A stretch of 25,065 nucleotides of DNA from Bacillota bacterium (GTDB lineage: Bacteria; Bacillota; Clostridia; Christensenellales; Aristaeellaceae), in contig JAEYRW010000165.1 of the NCBI GenBank assembly GCA_023435435.1, forward strand, positions 1 through 25,065, in the 5' to 3' direction. Position numbers and translations under genes: made by a program. This document shows, one piece after another, positions 8,221 through 15,891 of the stretch. Under the pieces are notes generated by a model, which was not told where the DNA came from, made no database searches, and was given only the letters and a program-made list of their open reading frames with translations. Each line of letters opens with the position of its first letter. Position 1 is the first letter of the stretch.

Positions 8221-9411
8221 ATGATCCATATCGAACTGCTCGGCGATTTCGGCGTCTATGTCGACAAGGCAAAGGTGACCGACCCGATCTGCAAGTCGCG
8301 CAAGGGAACGGCGCTGATTCAATACCTGATGCTCAACAAGGACGAGCCGGTTCCCAATGCCAAGCTTTACGAGGTGCTTTGGCCCGAGGAGGAGAGCTCG
8401 AATCCCGAAAACGCGCTCAAGACCCTCGTCAGCCGCATGCGCGTCATCTTAAACGGGGTCGCGCCGGGATTTGGTGATTCCATCGCGTCCGCGCGGGGCG
8501 CGTACCAGTGGAAAATGGGGAACGAGATGACGGTCGACTACTACGAGGTCGTCGACCTGATCAAAAAGCTGGCGCCCGCGGAGTCCCTCGACGCGCGCGC
8601 GGGTGCGGAGTACAGCCGCCTTCAGCACCTTTACAAGGGCGATCTCCTGCAAGGGCACAACGCCCAATGCGAATGGGCGGTGCCGCGGGCGGTACTTCTG
8701 CACGGGCAATATTTGAAGGCGATTTATCACTACATCGACTTACTGAAGCGGATTGAAAATTACGAGGAGATCGTCAACGCCACGCGCGTTACCCTCGACA
8801 TCGACGCGTTTGACGAGCGGCTGCACCTGGAGCTTTTAAACGCGCTGACCAAGACCGACCGGGACAACGAAGCCCTTCAGCAATATAAGCACATCACGAA
8901 TCTGCACTACCGATACCTCGGCGTCCAGCCTCCCGCGGGGATTCAGGACTTCTACAGACAGATCATGCAGGCGCGCAGCGACCTCGAGTATAACATGGAA
9001 ACCATCCGCAGCGAGCTTCTGGACAGCAACCGCGCGCCCGGCGCGTTCATCTGCGAATACGCCGTATTCAAGGAGATTTACAACATCCAGATGCGCAATC
9101 TCGAGCGGCTCGGCGTGCCCATGTTTCTGGCGCTCATTCGGGTCAATTCCGTGGACGGCACTCCCCTTGCGCCCCTCAAGCTCGACGAGATCATGAAAAA
9201 CCTGCTTGAAATCCTGCGCACCAATCTGCGCAAGGGCGACGCCATCACCCATTACCTGCCCGCCCAGTGCGCGATTCTGCTTCCCACGGCGGATTACGAG
9301 AGCGGTTCGGTGGCCGTCGAGCGCATCAAGCGCGTGTTTTACCAAAAGTACCCCAGCTCGAACATCATTTTCAACTACCGGCTTGCTCCCCTTAAAATGG
9401 AAAACGGATAA
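8221..9411 (+). CDS. SARP/BTAD-type transcriptional regulator with degenerate GGDEF-like domain
   Basis: 396 residues. Residues 1-100 resemble the winged-helix DNA-binding domain of SARP-type activators (IELLGDFGVYVD at the start, then LVSRMRVIL). Residues 105-250 are a helical bacterial transcriptional activator domain (VDYYEVVDLI, YKGDLLQG, ERLHLELLNAL, ALQQYKHI). Residues 274-390 have the layout of a GGDEF fold: AFICEYAVFKEIYNIQ, then R337-K-G-D340, five residues, then LPAQC (346-350) where GGDEF would stand, then AILLPTADYESG. It should not be a cyclase, but it keeps an RxxD I-site-like motif, so it could bind cyclic di-GMP. The start at 8221 has AGGAAGG about ten bases upstream. It probably shares a transcript with pilT. 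Target genes are unknown. Confidence 0.75.
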   Translation: MIHIELLGDFGVYVDKAKVTDPICKSRKGTALIQYLMLNKDEPVPNAKLYEVLWPEEESSNPENALKTLVSRMRVILNGVAPGFGDSIASARGAYQWKMGNEMTVDYYEVVDLIKKLAPAESLDARAGAEYSRLQHLYKGDLLQGHNAQCEWAVPRAVLLHGQYLKAIYHYIDLLKRIENYEEIVNATRVTLDIDAFDERLHLELLNALTKTDRDNEALQQYKHITNLHYRYLGVQPPAGIQDFYRQIMQARSDLEYNMETIRSELLDSNRAPGAFICEYAVFKEIYNIQMRNLERLGVPMFLALIRVNSVDGTPLAPLKLDEIMKNLLEILRTNLRKGDAITHYLPAQCAILLPTADYESGSVAVERIKRVFYQKYPSSNIIFNYRLAPLKMENG

Positions 9412-9487
9412 AAGCCCGGGCAAATCATTTGATTGTCCATGCAAGGCGCGCGCCAGGCGGAGTTTTTAACGCCGGAGCGGGCCTTTT
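9410..9487 (+). terminator. Possible terminator after the BTAD regulator
   Basis: AAAAGCCCG at 9410-9418, starting in the stop codon, can pair with CGGGCCTTTT at 9478-9487 with one extra C. The long loop holds the self-complementary GGCGCGCGCC. It is an unusual, large terminator, so the call is tentative. Confidence 0.35.
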
Positions 9488-9571
9488 GCTTATCTGCCGC
9501 CTGTCATTTTTTGATTGGTACACACGTATATATAGCTGTACGCTATCACATTTGGCCGTGGGGGTGTCTGT

Positions 9572-11044
9572 GTGGTTTGGGGAGATGCGCGATTCAGCGA
9601 AAGAAATGCGCCCCGGCAGGAATCTGTCCGCGTCGCTGCCGGGGCATTGGGGGAACCGGCGCGCCGCGAGGAATGGCTGCCGCGCGGGTCGGACGGGCAC
9701 GCCGCGCTTCATTGCGTTCAGGTGTTGCGCGAAGAGGATACGACTGTGTGTGCGGACGCGGCTGCCGCGCGCGCCGCAATGGATGAGGGTCTGTCTTTTG
9801 AGATATGCAGTTCGGTTGGAAACAACGCGGTTGCCGCGCGCGCCGCAATGGATGAGGAGCTGCGCGCAACGGGGATTGTCCGTTTTGCCTACGACGCGGA
9901 ATTGGACGAACTGATGGCGCTGCGCGAGCTGGACGCGCGCGTCGTCGCCGCCTTTTCCGCGGGCGAATACGGCTCGTTGATGCGCGCGGTGCTCGCCGCG
10001 GGCGGACGTTCGGGCTCCGCGGCGACCCGGCTCGGGCGGTTGTGGTATGCCCGCGCGCCCCATTGCGCGGACGGCCCCCGCGGGTACGTCGGCGTATTCT
10101 TCCCCACCGACGCGCAGAACGAATCCCATCTGGACACCGCGGACGATTTGGCGTATACTGGATGCTGCGACGAGGAGCGGCGGCGCTTGGAGCGGTATCG
10201 TCTTCTGGGCGAGGACGCGGGCGTGCTGACGTTTGATTATGATCCGGATTCGGATACGCTTTTGTATTCGGTATGTCCCGCGGACGGCATGCGGGTGGAG
10301 AACGCGGTGCGAGGCTATCTCGCCAATCTGCCGACGTGCGGGCGAATCGCGCCGGAATTCCGCGAGGTGTGCCGGACAAACCTTCTGCGCGCCATGAACG
10401 GGCCCGCGCGCGGTTCGTTCGAGTATCGCGCGGACTTTTTTGGTGAAGGCTATCGATGGTACAGGCTGCGCTATGTGAGCGTGGCGGATGCGGGCGGCAC
10501 GGTGTCCCGCGTGGTCGGCCGCGCGGACGAGATCGAAAATGAAATGGCCGACCGTGCGGAGCTTCTGAAAAACGCGCTGACCGACGCGGTGACCGGCCTC
10601 TACAACCGCCGGGCGGTGCAGCGGCTCATCGAATCCGCCCTGGCCGAACCCTCGGTTTCCCGCTGGGACGCCCTGTTCATGATCGACATCGACGACTTCA
10701 AGCGGATCAACGATACCCTCGGGCACCTGCGGGGGGATGCGGTGCTTTCGCGGGTTGCGGACGCCATCCGCGCCGTCTTCCGCGCGGAGGACATCAAGGG
10801 CCGCTTCGGCGGCGACGAGTTCATCGTGTACATGCGCTCGTTCGCCGACCCCGCGCTCCCGGGCGCCGTCGCGCGCAGGTTCATGGATTACCTGGTGGCG
10901 GAGCGCGCCGGGGTGAGCTGTTCCGTGGGGTTCGCGCTGGTGAGGGAAAAATCAAGGTTCGAGGACGTGTTTGCCCGCGCGGACGAGGCGCTTTACCGGG
11001 TGAAGCACGTGCACAAGCTCCGCCGCGCGATGGGCGGCGAATGA
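9572..11044 (+). CDS. Cytoplasmic GGDEF diguanylate cyclase with N-terminal PAS-like region
   Basis: 490 residues with no membrane helix or signal peptide, so a soluble sensor cyclase. Residues about 90-310 look like one or two PAS-type input modules; the second ends in FEYRADFFGEGYRWYRLRYV and a VVGRADEIE linker, typical of PAS-GGDEF junctions. The GGDEF domain starts at LTDAVTGLYNRR, with metal site MIDIDDF, an intact GGDEF at residues 413-417, and an I-site RAED at 404-407. The GTG at 9572 is seven bases after GGGGG. Residues 1-90 are low in recognisable structure and contain a 23-residue duplication and a DNA inverted repeat, so the true start could be later. It follows the pilT/BTAD pair and probably belongs to the same signalling set. 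Confidence 0.83.
   Translation: MVWGDARFSERNAPRQESVRVAAGALGEPARREEWLPRGSDGHAALHCVQVLREEDTTVCADAAAARAAMDEGLSFEICSSVGNNAVAARAAMDEELRATGIVRFAYDAELDELMALRELDARVVAAFSAGEYGSLMRAVLAAGGRSGSAATRLGRLWYARAPHCADGPRGYVGVFFPTDAQNESHLDTADDLAYTGCCDEERRRLERYRLLGEDAGVLTFDYDPDSDTLLYSVCPADGMRVENAVRGYLANLPTCGRIAPEFREVCRTNLLRAMNGPARGSFEYRADFFGEGYRWYRLRYVSVADAGGTVSRVVGRADEIENEMADRAELLKNALTDAVTGLYNRRAVQRLIESALAEPSVSRWDALFMIDIDDFKRINDTLGHLRGDAVLSRVADAIRAVFRAEDIKGRFGGDEFIVYMRSFADPALPGAVARRFMDYLVAERAGVSCSVGFALVREKSRFEDVFARADEALYRVKHVHKLRRAMGGE
9611..9646. repeat. 10-bp inverted repeat in the 5' part of the GGDEF gene
   Basis: GCCCCGGCAG at 9611-9620 is the exact reverse complement of CTGCCGGGGC at 9637-9646, with a 16-base loop. 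It lies 40 bases after the chosen GTG start and could act on the mRNA, or mean that this stretch is really untranslated leader. Confidence 0.6.
9756..9857 (+). repeat. In-frame direct repeat in the GGDEF gene
   Basis: Two 33-base copies (9756-9788 and 9825-9857) differ at one base and sit exactly 69 bases apart. Each encodes an AARAAMDE-type helix. The spacing is 23 codons, so the reading frame is kept. Confidence 0.9.
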
Positions 11045-11107
11045 CAGGATAGCCCAAATTACAAAAAGAGAAAAACGAACGGCCGCACGCGGCGAGGAGG
11101 ACACACG

Positions 11108-13993
11108 ATGCCCGAAACAGGTCTCAAAAATTATCAGTCCATTCCATTCTGGAGTTGGAACGACAAACTGGAGCCGAATGAGCTCCGCAGGCAGATCCGA
11201 GAAATGAAAAAAGCCGGCATCGGCGGCTTTTTTATGCACGCCCGCGGCGGACTCCTTACCGAATACATGGGCGAGGATTGGATGAAGGCGGTGGAGGCCT
11301 GCATTGACGAAGCGGAAAAGCAGGACATGAACGCCTGGTGCTACGACGAAAATGGCTGGCCCAGCGGATTTGCGGGCATGAAGCTTCTGGAGGATCCGGC
11401 AAACCTCGCGCACTACCTCACGCGGGAGACGCGGGCGTTCGACCCCGCGGCGCTGGCTTGCTACCGGGTGACGGACGGGCGCATCGCGCGGGTTTACAAG
11501 GACGACGGGGCGGACTGCCTCTGCCTGTACGACAGGGTGAACGCCTCGGTGGTGGATATCCTCAACCCCGACGTGGTGAAAAAGTTCATCGACGAAACCC
11601 ATGAAAAGTACTACGCGCGCTTCGGCAAGGATTTTGGCCGGGTGATGGCGGGCTTCTTCACCGACGAGCCCCAGTATTTCCGCTGGGACACGGCCTATTC
11701 GCCCATGCTCCTGTCCATTTACCGGGGCCGCTACGGCGAGGACATTCTGGACGAGCTGGGCGCGCTTTTCGCCGACTGCGCGCAGGCGCGCAGGCTTCGC
11801 TTCCGCTACTGGCGGCTCATGAACGAGCTGTTTACCGAGAACTTCGCGGGCCAGATTTACAAGTGGTGCACCGCCCACGACTGCATGCTCACCGGGCACG
11901 CCATCGAGGAGCGCGATCTGTACGGTCAGATGATCGCCTGCGCCGGCATTATGCCCTTTTATGAGTACGAGCACATTCCGGGCATCGACTGGCTCGGGCG
12001 CGAAATCGACACAGAGGTCGCGCCCCGGCAGGTGTTTTCCGCCGCGCAGCAGCTGGGCAAAAAGCAGGTGCTCACGGAGACGTTCGCCTGCGCGGGCTGG
12101 GATGTGACGCCCAGGGAGCTCAAGCGCATCGCCGAATGGCAGTACGTCAACGGCGTCAACCTCATGTGCCAGCACCTCTATCCCTACTCCATCCGGGGCC
12201 AGCGAAAGCGCGACTATCCGGCGTTTTATTCCGAGCACAATCCCTGGACCACCGAATTTAGGCACTTCAACGATTACTTCACGCGCCTCGGGCACATGCT
12301 GGCCGAGAGCCGCGAGGAGGCGGAGGTGGCGGTGATCCACCCCATCCATTCCGCATATTTCAAATACGACCGCCACAACCGGGAGACCATTGCGGCCCTC
12401 GAAAAAAAGTGCGGCATGCTCGCGGAGCGGCTGGGCGCGGCCAACATCGGCCATCACTTCGTGGACGAGCGACTGCTCGAAAAGTACGGCTCCGTGGAGG
12501 AGAACCGGCTCATCATGGGCGCGTGCGCCTACAAGTACGTCGTCGTCCCGGACATGGAGGGTCTCGACGGCTCGACGGTGGAGCTGCTGGATGAGTTCCT
12601 GCTCGGCGGCGGCAAGATGTGGCTTCAGGGTGCGTGCCCTGCCTGCGTCGACGGCGAGGAGGTCGAGCTGGGCTACGCCTCCAACGTCAAGTTCGACGAG
12701 ATGAAAAACCCCGCCTGCCAGATCAGCAACGCCGGAACGGACGTGCGCTCCACCCTTCGGCGCGCCTCGACGGGCGACTTCCTCTATGCCGTCAATCTCT
12801 CAAAGACCGTCGAGTACGACGTCGAATACCGCGTCCGCGCGGCCGGGCTTTCAAAGCTCGACCTCGAGACGGGCAAGACGGAAAAGGTCTATTTCAAAAA
12901 GGACGGCGCGTACGTCGTCGTGGCGCTTAAGTTCGCGCCCGGAGAGTCCGTGGTGCTGCTGCTGGACGGCGCGGCGAGCGCGGAAGCGCCCGCAAAGCCT
13001 GGGAAGTTGAAGCCCTTGCCCGTCGAGCTCGAGATCGTCCGGGCCGACCCAAACAGCCTCACGCTCGACCGCGCGCGGCTTTCCTACGATGGAAAGGAGT
13101 ATACGGAGGCGCTGCCCATCATGGCCGTTTCCGACCGGCTTCTGCGCGAACGGACGAACCGCACAATCTGGTTGAAGTACGTCTTCACGGTGGACGAAAT
13201 GCCCGCGCGGCTGTCCGTGGAGGCGGAAAAGATGGCGGCAAGAGCGGTGTTCCTCAACGGCGCGGCACTGACGCTTTCGGGCGCGGGCGAAATCGACCGT
13301 TCAAACGTCGTCGCGGACATCCTTTCCGATGTCAAAATCGGCGAAAATGAGCTGGTGTTCGAGATCGAATACGCCCAGTCGGAGCACGTTTACCGCGTGT
13401 TTGGCGGCGTGTATTACGACCACGACGGCGGCACGGAGAGCCTCATCAACTGCCTGAGCTATGAAACGGACGTGGAATCCGTTTACCTGCGCGGCGATTT
13501 TGGCGTGACCGCGGCCTTGGAAAAGGGCGAAAAGGACACCCGCATCTCGAATAACGGGAAGTTTGCCGTCGTTAAATCCCAAAAGCGCGTCCGCGCCGAT
13601 CGTCTGCTTGAGTGCGGCTATCCGTTCTTCTCCGGCGAGATGACATTCCGCACAGCCGTCGAGGCAACGGGCGGCGAGACGCGGATGAAGCTTTCCGGCC
13701 GGTACGCCGTGGCGAAGGTTAAGATCGGCGAGCGGGAGAAGGTGGTCATGTTCTCCGACACCGCGGATGTGATGGGCATGCTGAAGCCCGGCGCCAACGA
13801 TGTGGAAATCACCCTCATCTGCGCGCGGCGCAACACGCTGGGGCCGTTCCACTTCGCCGCCGATCCGGAGCCGTTCGGCGTCGGGCCGGATACGTTCTCG
13901 CTTTACGGAACCTGGAAGGACGGGAAATCCCCGCAATACGCCGACCGGTACGCGTTCGCGTTCTTCGGGCTGACGGGAATTTCAATTGGATAA
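11108..13993 (+). CDS. Large intracellular glycoside hydrolase, GH106-like (alpha-L-rhamnosidase type)
   Basis: 961 residues. The N-terminal motif IPFWSWNDKLE, then LRRQIREMKKAGIGGFFMHA and WCYDENGWPSG, is typical of the large hydrolases usually annotated as GH106-type alpha-L-rhamnosidases. Candidate acidic residues are E187 in FTDEPQY and E324 in LTETFACAGW. Residues after about 620 look beta-rich and may hold sugar-binding sandwich domains. There is no signal peptide, so it should act on imported oligosaccharides or glycosides in the cytoplasm. The ATG at 11108 has GAGGAGG seven bases upstream. It lies 63 bases after the GGDEF gene, perhaps on the same transcript, but has no transporter or sugar-pathway partner here. 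The stop TAA at 13991-13993 abuts an inserted repeat element. Exact substrate is uncertain. Confidence 0.78.
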   Translation: MPETGLKNYQSIPFWSWNDKLEPNELRRQIREMKKAGIGGFFMHARGGLLTEYMGEDWMKAVEACIDEAEKQDMNAWCYDENGWPSGFAGMKLLEDPANLAHYLTRETRAFDPAALACYRVTDGRIARVYKDDGADCLCLYDRVNASVVDILNPDVVKKFIDETHEKYYARFGKDFGRVMAGFFTDEPQYFRWDTAYSPMLLSIYRGRYGEDILDELGALFADCAQARRLRFRYWRLMNELFTENFAGQIYKWCTAHDCMLTGHAIEERDLYGQMIACAGIMPFYEYEHIPGIDWLGREIDTEVAPRQVFSAAQQLGKKQVLTETFACAGWDVTPRELKRIAEWQYVNGVNLMCQHLYPYSIRGQRKRDYPAFYSEHNPWTTEFRHFNDYFTRLGHMLAESREEAEVAVIHPIHSAYFKYDRHNRETIAALEKKCGMLAERLGAANIGHHFVDERLLEKYGSVEENRLIMGACAYKYVVVPDMEGLDGSTVELLDEFLLGGGKMWLQGACPACVDGEEVELGYASNVKFDEMKNPACQISNAGTDVRSTLRRASTGDFLYAVNLSKTVEYDVEYRVRAAGLSKLDLETGKTEKVYFKKDGAYVVVALKFAPGESVVLLLDGAASAEAPAKPGKLKPLPVELEIVRADPNSLTLDRARLSYDGKEYTEALPIMAVSDRLLRERTNRTIWLKYVFTVDEMPARLSVEAEKMAARAVFLNGAALTLSGAGEIDRSNVVADILSDVKIGENELVFEIEYAQSEHVYRVFGGVYYDHDGGTESLINCLSYETDVESVYLRGDFGVTAALEKGEKDTRISNNGKFAVVKSQKRVRADRLLECGYPFFSGEMTFRTAVEATGGETRMKLSGRYAVAKVKIGEREKVVMFSDTADVMGMLKPGANDVEITLICARRNTLGPFHFAADPEPFGVGPDTFSLYGTWKDGKSPQYADRYAFAFFGLTGISIG

Positions 13994-14189
13994 AGGCAAC
14001 ACCACCCAAATCCTACGCGGGGCGGACGGCGGTATTTCCGCCGTCTCGCGCCCGCAGAATTCTTGACGCAGGCGGAAAGTCCGCCCCTGGCCGCTGCGCC
14101 GTCGAATTCTGCATGCACACTCTGCGGGGGCGGCACTGCCGCCGAAAATTCATCTCGCCGGCACGCGCAGCCTTTGTGCGGTGTTGCCC
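13994..14189. mobile_element. MITE-like 196-bp palindromic element with terminal inverted repeats
   Basis: Termini GGCAACACCACCCAAA (from 13995) and, on the other strand, GGCAACACCGCACAAA (from 14188) match at 14 of 16 bases. TAA flanks both ends (13991-13993 and 14190-14192), as expected for a 3-bp target duplication. Inside are three perfect hairpins (14025-14045, 14071-14085, 14129-14143) and a 9-bp inverted repeat GCAGAATTC/GAATTCTGC (14055-14063 and 14104-14112) that encloses the second one. No transposase is encoded. The features fit a miniature inverted-repeat element mobilised in trans, perhaps by an IS5-type transposase that duplicates TNA. The left TAA is the stop codon of the hydrolase gene. 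Confidence 0.7.
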
Positions 14190-14356
14190 TAAAATTCCCC
14201 TCGGCGACCACGCGGCCGCCCATGGCCCCCAGCGTGCCCCAAACGACGCCCACCCCGGCGCCCACAATCAATCCGGGCATTTTACAGCCGCCCGCCCTCA
14301 AAATTCCGTAGATGAAAAGCAGCCCTCAACGCGGGGGGCGGCGCGTTCTTTCCCGG
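14190..14356. other. Intergenic remainder between MITE-like element and histidine kinase
   Basis: About 170 bases with no clear gene. The minus strand can be read from an ATG at 14278 as a short glycine-rich hydrophobic peptide that runs into the inserted element, but it has no well-placed ribosome site. AACGCG/CGCGTT can pair just after the kinase stop but lacks a T-run. Confidence 0.3.
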
Positions 14357-15259
14357 TCACACGGCCGTTTCCGCCGGGCGGTTCGCGATGTCGCATGCGG
14401 TCGCCTTGGGGATGGTGCCGCAAAAGCGCGTAAACGGACAGTCGGGATCGAGCCGGATGTCGCCGCCCGCCTCGCGCACGATCCGCTGGACGGTGGAAAG
14501 ACCCATGCCGCGGCCCTCGCCCTTGGTGGAGAAGCCCGTCTCGAAGATTTTTTCGCGCAACTCCTCGGGAATTTTGCGCCCGTCGTTTTCCACGGAAAAT
14601 ACATGCTCGCGCACGTTTTCCGACAGGGAAACCGTGAGCCTGCGCGGGCCGGAGGGCCCCAGCGCCTCGACGGCGTTGTCGATGAGGTTGCCCAGCACCC
14701 GGCACATCTCCCAGCCCGGCACGCCCAGTCCGTCCCAGCGCGAGGTAATGTCGGCCTTGAACTGGATGCCCTTCTCCTCGCAGTCCGCCATCTTGGCGGC
14801 GATGAGCGCGTTGATGGCAGGTACGGCGGTCTTGAGCGCGCGCCCCACCCTTTGCAGATCGCCGTACACCTTGTCCATGTATTCGAGGGCGGACTGGCTG
14901 TCGCCGAATTCCGTCAGGGAATAGACCACCTGGATGTGGTTCATGAAGTCGTGCCGCTGGGCGCGCAGCGTAGAATTGAGGGTCTCCAGCTCCCGGTACG
15001 CGTCCTCAAGCATCTGCCGTTGGCTGGAGATGCGGCGCGCGGAGTACGCCTCGCGGATGTCCACCACCGCGCCCCAGATGACCACCAGCGACGTCGCGCC
15101 GATGACCGCGCGCTCGATGGGCCCCGTGAGGTGGAATCGCGCCGCCACGAGGGCGTACACAGCGACGCCCAGCGCCGCCAGAATCTGAACGGCGTTGATG
15201 ACGATGGCGGAACGGGTGAGCTTTTGAAGGCTCATCCGCCGCCCCGATGAGGTTTGCAT
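14357..15259 (-). CDS. Spo0B/CitA-type sensor histidine kinase without extracellular domain
   Basis: 300 residues. Two membrane helices (about 18-40 and 50-67) with only a short loop between them, then a coiled linker, then the Spo0B-type phosphoacceptor hairpin with His103 in QRHDFMNHIQVV, and an HATPase domain with the N-box NLIDNAVEAL and the G-box GEGRGMGLSTV. It should autophosphorylate and pass phosphate to a response regulator, but none is encoded in the window. With no periplasmic sensor it may sense the membrane or a cytoplasmic partner, as AgrC-, CitA- or DcuS-related kinases do in part. The ATG at 15259 follows GGGGGAGG by five bases; an upstream TTG lacks such a site. It is divergent from the ECF-type gene. 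Confidence 0.85.
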   Translation of the reverse strand: MQTSSGRRMSLQKLTRSAIVINAVQILAALGVAVYALVAARFHLTGPIERAVIGATSLVVIWGAVVDIREAYSARRISSQRQMLEDAYRELETLNSTLRAQRHDFMNHIQVVYSLTEFGDSQSALEYMDKVYGDLQRVGRALKTAVPAINALIAAKMADCEEKGIQFKADITSRWDGLGVPGWEMCRVLGNLIDNAVEALGPSGPRRLTVSLSENVREHVFSVENDGRKIPEELREKIFETGFSTKGEGRGMGLSTVQRIVREAGGDIRLDPDCPFTRFCGTIPKATACDIANRPAETAV

Positions 15260-15328
15260 GCGCGCCTCCCCCGGCGCTTTTTCGGAGATTCCCCCGGCGC
15301 GCCGCAACAAAATTCATAATCTTATGCT

Positions 15329-15357
15329 ATTATAGCATCCGAACCAATCGAATTCAA
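15329..15357 (-). promoter_or_regulatory. Promoter of the histidine kinase within a palindrome
   Basis: On the minus strand TTGAAT (15352-15357), 17 bases, then TATAAT (15329-15334) with an upstream TGC. The -10 box is the centre of a 15-base palindrome ATGCTA-TTA-TAGCAT (15324-15338), and the -35 box abuts the ribosome site of the divergent gene. Confidence 0.75.
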
Positions 15358-15371
15358 TGGAGGGATGCCCC

Positions 15372-15860
15372 ATGAACGCGCGGAAGATCAGGCGGCTCGC
15401 CTACGGAGGACTTTTGACGGCGGTCATCGCCGCGCTCACCGCCTACGTCAAGGTCCCGATCCCGGGCGGCTACTTTCATCCCGGCGACGGCGCCATCGCT
15501 CTTGCCAGTGCGCTCCTCGGCCCCTACGCCGCCATTCCCGCCGCCCTCGGCTCCTTTCTGGCGGACGTTTTGAGCGGCTATCTCCAGTATGCGCCTTATA
15601 CGCTGGTCATCAAAGGCCTCATGGGCTTTGTGGCGGGCTGGGGGCTCATGTCGTGCAGGCTCTGCGTCAAATCGGTCCTCGCCCTCGTCTGCGCCGGCGC
15701 GATCCTCGTGGGCGGCTACTTTGCCACCGACCTCATCATGGGCGGCATCGGCCTTGCCTGGGCAGACCTTCCCTGGAACGCCCTCCAATTGGTGATCTTC
15801 CTCGTCTCCGGCGTGCTGTTCATGGTCACGCGCATCTCAAATATTGCAAAAAAGCTGTAA
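15372..15860 (+). CDS. ECF-type transporter substrate-binding (S) membrane protein
   Basis: 162 residues, nearly all hydrophobic, with five or six helices. The segment VPIPGGYFHPGDGAIALASA, then LGPYAAIPAALGSFLADVLSG, is characteristic of ECF transporter S components and related PF07155-type proteins that capture vitamins or their precursors. It has no ATPase or T subunit beside it, so it would use a shared energising module encoded elsewhere. The ATG at 15372 has GGAGGG seven bases upstream; an ATG at 15357 is itself part of that ribosome site. No riboswitch was recognised in the 110-base gap before it. The methyltransferase gene follows after 31 bases. The vitamin carried is unknown. Confidence 0.8.
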   Translation: MNARKIRRLAYGGLLTAVIAALTAYVKVPIPGGYFHPGDGAIALASALLGPYAAIPAALGSFLADVLSGYLQYAPYTLVIKGLMGFVAGWGLMSCRLCVKSVLALVCAGAILVGGYFATDLIMGGIGLAWADLPWNALQLVIFLVSGVLFMVTRISNIAKKL

Positions 15861-15891
15861 ATTGACTGCGGGGTGCGGAAGGAGACGTTTG

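Noticed and set aside
9756..9857. The two 33-base copies as operator or phase-variable repeat
   Set aside because: Only two copies, spaced by a whole number of codons inside a coding region; slippage would not change frame.
13994..14189. Palindromic element as a CRISPR, integron site or tRNA-like RNA
   Set aside because: No repeated spacers, no integrase, no anticodon arm; terminal repeats and a TAA duplication fit a MITE better.
14190..14278. Minus-strand glycine-rich hydrophobic peptide next to the MITE-like element
   Set aside because: No well-placed ribosome site; removing the insertion only joins it to the antisense of the hydrolase gene, so it is not a broken gene I can support.
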